NCBI GenBank assembly: GCA_033439295.1
Contig: JAVTLE010000008.1
Coordinates: 2,418,001-2,482,000, forward strand
DNA: 64,000 nucleotides
DNA from: Deuterostichococcus epilithicus
Taxonomy: Eukaryota; Chlorophyta; Trebouxiophyceae; Prasiolales; Stichococcaceae
Direction: 5' to 3'
A model generated the notes under the pieces. It saw nothing but the letters and a program-made list of their open reading frames with translations. It searched no databases and was not told the DNA's origin. Shown one piece after another: positions 44,372 through 57,651 of this stretch. The translations under genes were made by a program, and so were the position numbers. Numbering within the stretch: the stretch's first letter is position 1; each line of letters begins with the position of its first letter.

Positions 44372-45840
44372 ATGACGCGTGCTGTGGCACTTCTGCTGGG
44401 GGCAGCCGCCGTTTTGGCCCCGGCGTGGACTCCGGTTGTGTCTGCCCAGGTCGGCAAGCTGGCGCTCTGCTTTGCCTTCGCTTCCTACTTTATAACAGAG
44501 CTTGCAGTTTCAACAAGAATACCATGCATCAAGTTCGGCGTGTATGTGCCCAGAACCTCACCGCGACAACCGCTGTTGTGCACGGGTGGCCAGCATGGGC
44601 CTCAAGTAAAGGAGTCGCAGGTTGGCCAGTCTATTCCAGAGCGAGGGATTGGCCACAGTTGTGCAGATGCGCTGCATTCTCAAGATGAGGCACGACTACA
44701 GCGCAAATCACATGCCGCCAGCAGCCTGTCGTAGCGGCAGCAGCGGCGGCCGTTGTGAAGGCCGCGACTCACACGCTGCTGCGACTGCATCATAACTGCG
44801 CCAACACCCGGCATCTATAGCTCAATATTGAATAGCTCTGCTGGCGAATGTCTTTGCAGGCTGCCGCTGGTTCAGCCGCCCAGGTCCAGGAGGGGACTCG
44901 CCGGCCATTCTTTGTCGGCTGCCCAGCAAGCCTTGCCGGGACGCCCTGGGAGGACGACATCGAGCGCAAGCAGTCACAGTGGTTCTTCAAGGTACACCTG
45001 CATGTAGTGCATGCTTTCTTTCCATCCAGTTCTTATTACTCTTGCCGAAGCGGCACGGCTGTGGTGCCATGGCGGGGCCTTGGTGCATACCTGCACCGGC
45101 AACGTGCAGCGTAAGGTCAGTGTGAACGCGGGATCTTACCTGCGAGAGGAGGAGACACAAAATACCTTTCCTGTGTCACCTCATGTACGTGTGTTGCAGC
45201 CGAAGCTCTTGTGCGCGTGTTGCAGCCGAAGACCCTGACGAAGCCGCTACAGTTCGAGGTCACCTACAGCCATGTTGACGACAGCAACAACACCCTCTGC
45301 GACCCAGTCATCGGGCCGCTGGTGGCAAGCAAATGGGCGGGCCTCGGCCGGGTGGGGTTTCCTTCTGACTTGATGACCGATGCTCTGAAAGCTGCGCATC
45401 AGGTAGCAGCAGCAAGAATGGCCTTGTGTGAATGACAGCTCAGACGTGCATGGATGGGTGTCGATGTTTACAATGAACGGGTTCCACAGTGTGCTTTCGT
45501 TCACTGCATCGAGTCTCACATTCAGCCAGTTCCTCTGCAGGACATGATCACCCTGGCGCCAGAGGGCCCAGTGGGCAGCAAGCATATGGTCGACTTGTCG
45601 CAGCTCAAGAAAGGGTGAGGCATGCTGGCTGCCTCCCACTGCAGCTGTGTGGTTTCGCATCTCTTGCCGTTTGACTGCCGCCTGTCTATTTGTGCATTTT
45701 CAACCGCCTTTTTTAAGTGCCCTGTCCTAACCGTGATGCCATCTTCCTTCTTGCCTCGTAGTGTCCAGTACTGGATAACCGACACACGTTACGAGGCTTG
45801 GCAGCGGTACAGATCATATACGCCGATTAAGATCACCTGA
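44372..45840 (+). CDS. Secreted protein of unknown function
   Basis: ATG 44372 opens MTRAVALLLGAAAVLAPAWT, then PVVSAQ, a classical signal peptide with an AQ-type cleavage region. Four more exons join in phase: about 44860-44991 (RPFFVGCPASLAGTPWEDDI, then ERKQSQWFFK), 45226-45402 (KPLQFEVTYSHVDDSNNTLC, then DPVIGPLVASKWAGLGRVGF), 45541-45614 (DMITLAPEGPVGSKHMVDLS) and about 45766-45840 (VQYWITDTRYEAWQRYRSYT), with TGA 45838-45840. Two or more cysteines could form a disulfide. An upstream in-frame Met (MYVMTRAV) at 44363 is equally possible. The family is not recognised. The acceptor of the third exon is duplicated 26 bases upstream. Confidence 0.65.
45189..45231 (+). repeat. Duplicated splice acceptor
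   Basis: GTGTTGCAGCCGAAG occurs twice, with acceptors ending at 45199 and 45225. Only the second keeps the reading frame; the 26-base offset means use of the first would shift the frame. Confidence 0.85.
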
Positions 45841-46351
45841 ACCAGTAGTGCAGCAAATTGCTCGAATAAACGCCGTCACCTGCGTGCTTGAGTAGCGTCC
45901 AGTGGTCGCCGCGGCTGCTGAATTGTGCCGCGTCAGTTTGTAAGGTGCTGCTGATGAGGATCGATGTTCGTTGGTTGCTAGAGGAGGGGCATCGATGACA
46001 TTCTTTGTGGTCCTGTTGCTTATTTCATCAGCACTGCACAGTGTCCAACTGAGGCGCCATAGGTTCTGCGCGTATGTTATCTATGCAGGCTTGCACACAT
46101 GCGAGGGAATTTGCTTGTAGCTGCCAGATGAATAACCACAACACACCGGCACAGTAAATGGCACCACATCAAAGTCTGGCAGCTAGAGTGGCCACTTCAG
46201 CGCCGTCTACATACCATCAACACCCTACACTGCCGCGTTAGGCTTCCCCCCGGTTACGACAGCAAAATCATATATCATGTTGGTCCGTCTGCTGACTAAT
46301 CTCAAGGCTCGGGTGAGTGAGCTCTGAGTCGTCTGCAGCGCCACCCCTCCG
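45841..46351. other. Convergent intergenic region
   Basis: Lies between facing stop codons. Should be 3' UTRs; no coding block or named site is seen. Confidence 0.35.
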
Positions 46352-47020
46352 TCAGTCCCGCCGCCGTTGGCTCTGCTCCCGCAGCAGTCGCGCCATGGTG
46401 TTGCGCAGCTCGATGCGCGCCCGCAGCCGCACTCGGAACTGCAACATATCACAATATGGTTTCTGATCCGCCCACCTGACCCTGAATGGTGTGAAGATCT
46501 TCTTGCAACGGCACACGTGCGGCCCATGGCCTCGTTGCAGATAGACAGATGTGTACACTGACATGCAGAACGAGCCTAGAGGTGACCACAATGGGGCTTG
46601 CTCCTGTCTCCTTTCCTCGTGCTATGTTCAAGTGAACAGTCCACCTGACGTAGCAGGAAGACATCCAAGCGCACGGTTGGCGGCGACCCCTTCCTGTGGT
46701 ACGGTGGCAGCGACGCGCTGCAGCGGCGCCGGAATGACCGCGTTCAGGCCCTCCAGTAGCGGCGCCGGCACCTGCGCCGAGCAGAGCACCAACAGGCCAT
46801 GAAGCCCGATCAGGTCAGGTATGCATACCACTCACACGAGTTGCAGGAATGTGATGGGTCCAAGCACGTCTTAAACACCTTGTCCGTGAGGCCGCTGCGC
46901 GCTGCCAACAGCACAGCCAGCCAGGCGCAGACGCCGGCCATAGCTCCGCCAAGGGTGCGTGCCGCCAGCTCGTCGCTGCGGTTGGCCGCTTGCAGCAGTT
47001 GCAGCTCGGACTGCGGACAC
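46352..47020 (-). CDS. Candidate membrane protein, unresolved
   Basis: Three minus-strand segments look coding: about 47015-46880 (SELQLLQAANRSDELAARTL, then GGAMAGVCAWLAVLLAARSG, a membrane helix), 46815-46672 (LIGLHGLLVLCSAQVPAPLL, then EGLNAVIPAPLQRVAATVPQ) and 46444-46352 (FRVRLRARIELRNTMARLLR, then EQSQRRRD and TGA). The last follows a good TGTTGCAG acceptor. The phases between the three do not close, so at least one junction is misplaced. The start codon is not identified. No family is recognised. Confidence 0.38.
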
Positions 47021-49093
47021 GAGGGACAAGGTTTCGAGGTGCAATGCTGTCAGGTATGATGAGTCGAGAAGTGTGTGCTGTCTCTGAAGGGCTGCCCAGG
47101 CTTCTGCGCCGGCTGCCGTGCGTGCACCCAAACCTCACGCCGTGTGTGCAAGTACCCAAGCTTTCAAGGAATGCCAAACATAGAGCACCTTTCTCAGGCA
47201 GCAGAAACGGTGCCAGGACGTTTATCCCTCACCAGCTGATGCTCATCGGCCACAGCACACCCATACCGTTGGTGCTGGCTGCATGAATTAAGTCGCCGCA
47301 CCTATGAGTGCTATGTACTGCAGCATTCCTCTAGCGGCTGTGAGAAATCATCAGCGTCATCATGTTCGCACGTCACGAAAGTCACGAAAGCATTGCTGGC
47401 ATATGCTTAGCAAGGTATCCCATCCCACCTGAGTGGCGGCCTCCGGCTGGTGAAATGACCACCATCTCTGGTGTCTTTAACCTGGTCACCGCCCGCATGG
47501 CACTGCAGCATTCTGCTGGCGCCTGCGTGTGCAAACTTGGCCGGATCGTCAGCAGATCCTGCTGTAACCCGATTCTACAGTGTATGTCCGACAATGCCGT
47601 GGAACAGATGATGATTTCTCGGGCCCTTAGCTCATGATGTTTATGCCCAAATGAGCAGCAGTAGCCGCTTGCCTGTATCTTCAGTTGAGCACAGGCCTTG
47701 AGCACATGCAGCGGAACAGAACACACTTGCTGCTGCAGCACGACACCTATTCGTCTTCGGATGGCGCTGCATGCTAGCAGAGCGCTGCTGCCGCCCTTGC
47801 ATCTTGAGTCGCTCGTGAGACACATTGGCGGCTTGCTGTGGGAGTAACACACAGTATCAGCGCGACAGGGAACGGCATCAACGAGCCCAAGCCAGCTGAG
47901 ACTCATGCATTTCTCACCATGACTGTGCATAAAGCTGCGCCGGTATCATGCATGCTCACTGTTACCATACCACGTGATATCGATGTGTTCGCGCGTAAAT
48001 GTGGCTTTGCATAGCCATGCATCAGATAGCGGGATGTGTGCGTCATTGTACAGCAGCAGTACAGCCGATTGCTCACCTAGCTTTGCGTTTTGATGCGAGA
48101 CCGGTAGCTCTCGGCACCAGCAGCATCATTTTGCAGCAAGCACTTTCGACGTTTTGAGTGACTTTTCGTGCAGTGCGTGTGAAACACGCATGTGGTGTCT
48201 CGGAACAGAGCGCTTTTAAACCAAGATCAATGCAGCAGACCTGCAGAAAGGCGGTTCACACCCAGTTCAATGCATGCTGTGAAGTTTTGCGTCACGGTGT
48301 AATTCCTTACGGGGTTTATGAGGTCCCGCCGATAATCACAGCTGCGGGCCTGAACAACACGAGCGTGGTAGTGCTGTGCACTACGACAGTCTGCCATGCA
48401 GCGATTGGATCAAGTCACTGAGCGTCAGGCCGCGTCTGTAATTTTGCACGGTCAGCGGAAGCGCAATGCGCATGCATGAGGATGTGTTTGGACTGTCCGA
48501 GAGCTTGCAGACTGACGGGCGCGCAATGCTGGCTGCCTTGCGCAGTCGGGCTGGCCAGATTAGTGCAGGATTGAAGGCCTCATTCGCGCAGAAGCTGCGC
48601 ACGAGCGCCAAGGCAGCATCTTGCGATGCACGTGCGATGCGTCCCCACAGCTCAGGGATTGGTTCGAGAAGACGTCCCCGTAAAGTCAGGCAGGGTTCAC
48701 ATTCCGCTTGACAGGCAAGTTTGTCAGTGCACTCATCGACCCTGCTCCGACGACATTCCCAGAGACGAGCAATCCAATCACAGCAGCGCGCCTCGCATTC
48801 GGCATCAAGGTGCGCGGCATGTGATTGCTGACGCAGCACACTATGCCCACGTGGGACGACACAGCGCCCTTGTCCCTGTTTCGCTGTACAACGAGCACCA
48901 TTTGTGTCTGAGATGACCATCATTCAGAAATTTGCGTCGTCGCGGTGGCGACAGCATCATTGCCCTCGGGCAGAAATGAAGCTGTGCCATCCCGGTTGCA
49001 CACATGCATCCTGTCTAGACCCATGAGGCGTAAGTGCGTGCAACAGATGGCAAGTATCTGACCTCCTGCAATGCAGGACCAGACAACGTCAAC
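47021..49093. other. Mostly unassigned region
   Basis: Two kb with no secure gene. One plus-strand segment at about 48718-48828 is protein-like (FVSALIDPAPTTFPETSNPI, then TAARLAFGIKVRGM and TGA), preceded by CTTGACAG, and a frame at 48466-48711 (HEDVFGLSESLQTDGRAMLA) could be an upstream exon. They may be the end of a small gene but no homology is recognised. Confidence 0.3.
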
Positions 49094-49326
49094 ATGACGG
49101 GCGACGGCAGTGACCCGAACTGCCCTGTCTGCAAGTATGCGTCCCCCTGCGCCCACTTTTCTCAAAATTAGGCGTAGCACGCCCACTGACAGCTACGTGT
49201 TGCACCTTTGTATCGTTTCCATCAGTATGCAGATCATTCCATCTGGTGCGCAGGGACGGGTGCAACTGCACCGAAAAGGGCGGCTGCAAGTGCGGCTCGG
49301 ACTGCACCTGTTGCGGCAAGAAGTGA
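49094..49326 (+). CDS. Metallothionein, 37 residues, two exons
   Basis: A metal-binding, cysteine-rich cytosolic peptide. Exon 1 is 49094-49134 (MTGDGSDPNCPVCK, Lys codon split AA|G) and exon 2 is 49254-49326 (DGCNCTEKGGCKCGSDCTCC, then GKK and TGA 49324-49326). The 119-base intron has a GTATGC donor and GCGCAG acceptor. Nine cysteines in 37 residues appear as CxxC, CxC, CxC and CxCC clusters with no aromatic residue, which is the metallothionein signature. Such proteins buffer Zn, Cu or Cd; which metal is not told by sequence. The gene is too short for ordinary ORF cut-offs and is easily missed. No metal-response element is claimed. Confidence 0.88.
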
Positions 49327-50171
49327 TGGCATCGGCATGACGGCGCATGTGCACACAAGGTGCATTACCTACGGTGGGGTGTTTTCTGTGATGAAGGACA
49401 GTCAATCCTGACGTCGTGGAGAAGGTTGCATTGGATGGCAACGGCTGCCATGTTTCAGACAGAAGTTTCACATGCATGTGGGAGGCAAGGGCGGCTCGAC
49501 CTCGCGTCTATGGAAGGTATCTGTATCGTCAGCAGGGCAGGAGCCATGCTGAAAAGCGTTGAGTGTGTTATCTGGAACGACAGAGTGACTGAGGGTCTGA
49601 GGCTGCTGTGTCACTGTTTCCAGGGCCGTCATTCAAGAGTGGGCCACTGTTCCTTGAAGGCAGCGGCGATATGTTGGCAGTCGCTCCCAGATGAAGTTGC
49701 CAGGGCTGCAGCGGGTTTTGATGGAATGTGACCTCAGCATTGGCGGGAATCTGCATGTTTGTGGGAGGTTTTCCCTCCTTGGTTTTTGTCAGCGACTGGC
49801 GAGATGATGGAACGGCGAGGTGTGAACGCACGCAGCTGTTGCACTAGATGCACGCGTTTATTCGAATGGCAGACTGTACAGTAAGTACCCATGTCTCACC
49901 AATGGTTGTGATTGCACCTGATTAATGTATTTGTGAATCGCAACAGACAATTCCAATACTTCCAAGTGTCACAGGATGACCAAAACCACATGCAACAGCT
50001 CGCAGCCTCGCATACCGTCAATTTGAGCGTCCATGCTCTCATGCATGTGCACTCTATTTGCTCCTTCGGTTCTGGGTGGTACAGCATTTCACTTCACTCG
50101 TTAAGTCACCCTGTCGTGCAGTCTGTAATATGTTACATCGGACATGTCACCGCCGGCTGCCGCTGCCAACG
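49327..50171. other. Intergenic region
   Basis: Lies between the metallothionein and the stop of the facing coiled-coil gene. The plus-strand frame at 49360-49731 has no splice or family support. Nothing else is seen. Confidence 0.35.
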
Positions 50172-53100
50172 TCACAAGGTAGCCCGTAGTGCCTGCAGCT
50201 GCGCGCCCCGCTTCCGCATGGCCGCCTGCACCTCTGCCAGCAGCCGCCCGCAGCCCTCCAGCCTGCATGGCAGATCACAGCATGCTGTGCAGTCGAACAG
50301 GAGTTGTGTCAGCAGAATCACCTTCACTGAATGAGAACCGCAGAAGCCGCAGCAGTGTCTCCTTGTGTCTGCAGTCAGCAGGCTGTCCTGCATCCGGCCG
50401 GATGAGTACACAGTCGCTTGCCTGCCTTCTGCGTCCGCAGCCGTGCCAATGCCAGAGGCACGACCCACGGCCCGGCGGGCGGCGGCTGCCGCTTTCAGCA
50501 GCAGCTTGTGCTGTGAGTCCAGCTCTGCCAGCTCCGCACCTGCAACAGCGTTCAGTGTTGAAACACGGGGTGAGTCCATTGTCGAGTGTCAGCGGACGGC
50601 TGGCAGTTCGCAGCAGGAAACGTGCCCTGACTGGCTGCTCATGCTTGAACTTGCAGGCCCGCCTGCAACACGTCGGCAAGTCGTGCACAGAGAAATACCC
50701 TGCACGCAGCCTGTCGTGATGGGCCTGCACCAATGTAGGCAAAGGAAGCCCGCAGGCAGCCTGCTGGTCTGCAACTGTGCACCACCACACTGCTGGCTGT
50801 GGCGTCCGAGTGAAGGCATTCAGCACACAATTTCTTTTTATTAAAAAGCGAGTCGAACAGCTGTCGCCAGCGTGTGGCGGCTCACCAAGCTTGGCGGCAA
50901 TGGACTGCGCCGCATGTGGCTGCGGCAGCCAAAGGTCCAGTAGCTGTTCGTCAGCGCCACACTCCAGAGGATCCGTGGCGGCAGAGGACGCTCCAGCAAA
51001 CCGGCCAGCCAGCGCCGGTGCCCGCTGCCGCCAATCGGCGTGCTGCTGGTGGATGTCGGAATCAGGTTGCGCGGCTGCAGCGGGCGTGGGCTCCGCTGCC
51101 GCCGCAGCGCCCGCGACGGCGGCAGCTGCCGGCCGGTGCCGCCGCCGCTGCTCTGGGCCAGCTTTCTGTGCGGAGCTGCTGTCCGCATTGGCCGCAGCTG
51201 CGCTGCCGGCGCTGGCGCCGGCATGCGATCGGCTGCCGCGAGGCCCGACCTTGGCTGCAGAGGGGACGTGTGCTGCCGGACGCTCCTGCAGTGGCTGTGC
51301 GGGCCGCGCTGCAGGCGCGGGTGCCATCGGTGCGCCCACGCCTGCTGCCCTGTTGCTGGGCGTGGCGGCCGCCATCCTGCGCAGAGGCAGCCGCTCGTGT
51401 GCGCGCGGCTTTGCGGCCACACCCGCTTGAGGCGAAGCGGCTGAGGTTGCGCCTGCCGCAGCCGCCGCCCTGTCTGCTACCGCCAGCTGACATGGGGACC
51501 GACCTTGCCGCTGGTCTGCCGCTCGAAGCTCACATCGACCCTGGCGCTGCTCTGCCAGCTGCAACTCCTGCAGCAGCGCCAGGATGGCCGCGTTGCCGGC
51601 CGCCTCCTCCCCCTGCTGCCACGAGTGTTGTTTCGAGACCCCCACCTCATGCCGTTCCAGCTGGCGCCTGCCTTCCAGTGCCCGCTGCCGGCTGACTGAA
51701 TGCGGTGGGTTGGCCTGCAGTGGCACTTGCGCCTGCGGCTCGCCGAAGCTGTATGTCGGCCTGCAGGAGCTGCCGTGATGCCTTCGCACGGCATGCGAAT
51801 GCCTTGCTGGCAGTTGTGCTATCTGCGGCTGCGGTACACACACCGCATCGGCACAGCTGGCGGCATCGCCTGCATACTGAGGGGGACCGCTGCACATCTG
51901 TGGGGCCTGCTGCCGAGCTGCACATGCTCTGCCGAGACCGCTGCCAGAATGATGCTGCGCTGTGCTGTCGCTGCTGTCGAGGCCCCTGCCGCCGCCGCCG
52001 CCGCCGCCGCCGCCGCTGCGGGAGCTCCCGCTGCTAAGCCCAGGTGAGCAATTTGCTTCCCTGCTGCCGACCGCCCCATCCTCAACGCCGCAGGAAGCGC
52101 CGCCATTGGCGCCACCAGAGGAAGCGAGGCGCAGGCTGCTCCTTGCAGTCGGGCTACAGAGCCCTGCTGCCTCCGCCGTTGCTGCCGCTGCCGCCGCCAC
52201 TGCTTCCTGCTGCCTCGCTACCAACCGCGGCCGCTTCCTGGCGGTGGTGCACGGCGATATCAGCTGCGGGTCCTGCTGCGTCATCGGCTGTGGCATCAGC
52301 TCCGGGCTGGGCTGCGCAGGCTGCTGCGGCGCCCGCGCAGGCTGCTGCGCTGCGTGCGGCGGCGGCGGCGGCAGCGGCGGCTGCCAACAGTCCCTCGCGA
52401 GTCCAGCCTGTGGCGGCAGCGCCGTCGCCAACAGCGCAACCGCCAGGGCCGGTGAAGCCTGCGGTGGCTGCTGCGGCGCCTGCCGCGGCGTCTGCTGCCG
52501 TGTGGGCGTCGCCGTATCTGCTGTCTGCGGCTGCAGGGGCTGCCGCCAGGCCCGCAGGGCGCATACTACGACAGCAAGCAGCTGCTGTATGGTGGCCTGG
52601 TCCTGGCGCACCTGCACGAGCGGTGAGTGCATGGAGGATCCTCCACAGAAACAGGGCGTTGCTGCAAGAAGGTCCTCCGAAGGCAACTCTGCGATGCGAC
52701 AAGCACATTGCCTGGCTTCCAGCCTCATGCGCTGCGGCAGTGCTCGGCCAAGCGATCAGGCCCGTCACGACGGCATGGATGGAGAGCGCCACCATGGCGC
52801 AAGCGCAAAACAGCGCTCGGCTTGTTTGCTAGGAGCTAATTTGCCATCATCGACACCGACTGACCTGCTGCTCCCATGCAGCGCGGTCGGCGGCGTGCCT
52901 TGCGGCCGCCTCCGACGCCTTGCCGCCGGTGGGCCGTTCGGCTGCAGCAGGGTCTAGGCACCGCGCTCTGGCCGCCCCCCTGCACATCAGAAGAAGATGT
53001 GGGGATGGCTTCCTCCGCAGAGCAATTCCCAAATTCCCCAGAAAAGAACTAGGCTGTACAGCCGCAACCTCTGTGATGCCTGCCGGTCGGCCATGTCCTG

Positions 53101-54176
53101 TTGGTATGTGCGCCACCGAGGGCATGTGCTGGTACAGCACATAATTGATTCAGTCTGGCATGCCCTTTACTGGTGGTCATGACGAAGCACCGCGTATGGG
53201 CGACGCCACGCCTTCAGGTTCTCACCAAACGCGTGTGCCCACCTGGCGCTGTTGAGTCGCGACCCCATCGCCTCAGCGACCTCGGCGGCTGCCGCGTCCC
53301 GAGCACCACGCAGCTCCCTTGCATCCTCCCGCGGCGCAACGCATTCCGCCGACTGCCGATCCGCCGCCGCCTCCACCTCCGCCTGCGGCTCCGCCTGCGC
53401 TTTTGCCGCCGCCGTCGCAGCCGTCGCATCTCTCTGCCGCGCCGCCGCCCGCAGCTGCCCGCGCTCTTTCAGCAGCGTGTCCCGCTCTAACGATGCTGCC
53501 GCCGCCGGCCGTGACCGCAACTCGCCAGCGGTGCCCGTCTGCAACGCCAGGGCGTCGCGCTCCGCGCTCGCCGCCTCCAGCGCCGCCCGCATCTCCTGTT
53601 GCATGTGTAGTGCAGTTTGGAGCATGTCCCGTGACGAGGCGTCAAGTCCAGCACATTCGAGCGTTGTGCAAGAAAACACAATGCTAGATGCTGCAGCAGC
53701 TGCAGGACTGTTCTGAACCAATGTCGAGTTACTCTTGCACAGGAAGCTTGCAAGATGATGTTCCGAGGCGACAGAGTGGCATGCTGCCTGGTCTGCACAG
53801 CTCCTCCATGCGCATCCCATGAGATGGGCGTCACCTGCAGCATGGCGCCACGGATTCCCAGCTGCTCTTCCAGCTCCTCCGCTGCCGCCGCACTGGCAAT
53901 CACCTGGGCGTGCATGTTGCGCGCCAAGCGGAGTGCCTCCGCCCTCAGCGCTGCGTTCTGTGCCTGCGGCCATTCAGCAGGCAGCGCGTCACAACAGAAA
54001 ATTTTCCGAGCGCTGGAGGTAATTCCTCCTACAACGGTACGAACAGGCATTGGGTTGGCGCATTGAAAGCTCAAGACCCGAGCGGCACGCGCCTTGAGTG
54101 CCGCGGCATCATGGAGCGCATTCGCCAGCACCTCGCGGACCTGGTGAGGCACGAACGCCGCTGCCTCGGCGGTCAT
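50172..54176 (-). CDS. Gln/Pro/Ala-rich coiled-coil protein of unknown function
   Basis: Start is probably ATG 54176 (MTAEAAAFVPHQVREVLANA), stop TGA 50172-50174. The N-terminal exons are coiled-coil: ALHDAAALKARAARVLSFQ, QNAALRAEALRLARNMHAQV, EEQLGIRGAMLQ and EMRAALEAASAERDALALQT (about 53600-53230). That last exon ends at a GTGAGA donor after RWAHAF. Next come about 52952-52878 (TGGKASEAAARHAADRAAWE) and one very large exon, about 52604-50889, of low complexity: QPQTADTATPTRQQTPRQAP, TTARKRPRLVARQQ (basic, nuclear-signal-like), Gly runs and poly-Ala. The tail is coiled again (ELAELDSQHKLLLKAAAAAR, LEGCGRLLAEVQAAMRKRGA). A large disordered centre between helices suggests a scaffold or regulatory protein; no family is recognised. 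The first exon could lie further upstream. Confidence 0.6.
51980..52022 (+). repeat. (CCG)n tract inside the large exon
   Basis: About ten CCG/GCC triplets. Read on the minus strand in the coding frame this gives the poly-Gly run of the large low-complexity exon. Confidence 0.8.
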
Positions 54177-54920
54177 GAGCAGAGAAGCTGAAGGCTGAGG
54201 CGTCACATTGCCGAGAGAAGCTCTTGTGCCCCGACAGGGCATCAGCCTGCAGAGGGTTCCTGGCGCAATTATCACGAAGACCACACTGCTCGCACCAAAC
54301 GACCAGTAGCTTGGCTGAGAGTGATTCAGAAGTCAAATCTCGGCGTTGCAGCTGCACAGCAGATTATCGATACCACAACGCGGTTCAAAATGACTAGAAA
54401 ATCTCAACAGCGTGCCAACCCGTGGTGAAACAGCTTGCGACTGCTGAAGCACCTGGGCGACAGCATTCGAGCCCACGAGGCAGCAGAGCGTGCAATTGTG
54501 ATGTGTGATCCAGCAGATCAGCAGATCAGCCAGCTTGCATTTCGCAAGTTTGACCACTCTACAGGGGTGCTGATGTGCCGCAGCGCCTGGGGGATGCAAC
54601 CAACACTGCCGTTTGCCGTTTGCATCGATACAGCATTGGCCTGCGAATGCTGTGTACATCTACTCGCTGAAGGTATCTGCTTGTTGAAAGGTCTTGGGAA
54701 CCAGCTGTCATAACCCATAGTATGTGCCTATACCGCTACGCGCAATAGGCAGGGGTGGGACCGTCCTGATTCACTTCTGCCCTCGAGACTACCTCAGGGA
54801 GGAAGCATCAACGCCAAGACTGACAAACAATCCAATCAGGCACTGGCCTGGTGCTGCCGTTCCAGGTGCCACACTGCAGCGGCCCCTGCCGCTGCCGCCC
54901 AGGACCTGCCGTGGAAACTG
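54177..54920. other. Region between two minus-strand genes
   Basis: Should hold the promoter of the coiled-coil gene and the 3' UTR of the E2 gene. No exon is recognised. Confidence 0.35.
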
Positions 54921-56489
<1,569 letters not shown>

Positions 56490-57651
56490 CTGCAGCAGCG
56501 CGCAGACCGGCACCGCTTCAGGTTCAGTTGCAGCAATGGGGCGGTCAAGGTGCGTCAGGCGGGCAGGCGCCGCACATGATGCACGAGGTATATCTGCGGT
56601 CCCTCCACATGACCGACAGGCCCTGATGCTCGCACTACAATGCAACAGTGACGATGATGACCCACCTGTATTCGCCCAAGATCCATTCAAAGGTGGGAAC
56701 CGGCCCGAGCGCAAGTGGTGATACCGATGCGCGAGTAAGCCTTTAGGTGTCTTGGCTGCCCAAGTTCGACAAGAGGTATCAGTAGGCTGCGAACCAATCC
56801 CTCTGGCAACGTCTATTGGCCCTTTTGAGGCGCACGACGATCGGGGCGTGGCGCCAAGCACTGATTCGTTTCACTCCAATGCAACGACCAGCCGGATGCG
56901 AAGGATCCGGCGCAGAAGCCTGAGTTCGCCTGCTCGGCCAAGCACTAGCTTGGGCTAATCTGGTGAGTGCTGACGTCAGCTCGAGAACGTATGCTCCGCT
57001 GCGAAGAGGTGCACAGCTTGGATGCTTCAGTTGATCCTGTGTGTTGACTGGCAACGAGCTTCATTCACTTTTCCGTCGCTTTGGCGATCCAGGCCAAGCA
57101 ACACGGTGCCTTTGCAGCCAAAGACGTGCAAGCAGCAGCCTGTTCCACTTGACGGCACCCGGTCTGACCATCGCGAGATGTCGCCGCCGAATCTCGCACC
57201 ATCGCCTCATGCGTCGAGCCCTGAATGGGGTACATCAGCAAACATGACCCCATTCCTCGATGATGCGCACTGGGTCTCAGCTCCCGCGGAACGCCTGGCG
57301 AAGTCGACAGGCGCAGAGCAGGCGCAAGCGCAGGCGCTTGGTTCAGATTGGCAGGTGAGCCAGCAAACAAGATATTCGTTGGACTGGCGCTGAGCAGCGC
57401 CATCTGGGGCACATGTGGTGGGCCTCCACGTCGTAGCATCCCAAAACACGTTCTCGGTTGGAAACGAGCCACAGCGAGCCTGCGCTGCTGCAACAACAGC
57501 AAACCCCATGAGAGTCCGTCTCGCAAGTCTCGGCTGGAAGAACAGCGAGACCCCTGCGGTCGCGTTGTCCATTGCTCGCGGGCAAGAATGCACTGGATAT
57601 TCCGTTTGCAGCCGTCAGCACCTTGACGCTTACGCCTGGCCACGGCACAGG
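56490..57651. other. Divergent intergenic region with missing first exons
   Basis: The first exon of the E2 gene (minus) and that of the dioxygenase gene (plus) should both lie here. A plus-strand frame at 57178-57351 (MTPFLDDAHWVSAPAERLAK, then a GTGAGC donor) is a weak candidate for the latter. Confidence 0.35.

Noticed and set aside
50777-52957. Several long plus-strand ORFs (up to 331 codons) opposite the large Gln/Pro-rich exon
   Set aside because: They are antisense shadows. The minus strand has one continuous frame of about 570 codons with splice sites at both ends that connects in phase to coiled-coil exons.
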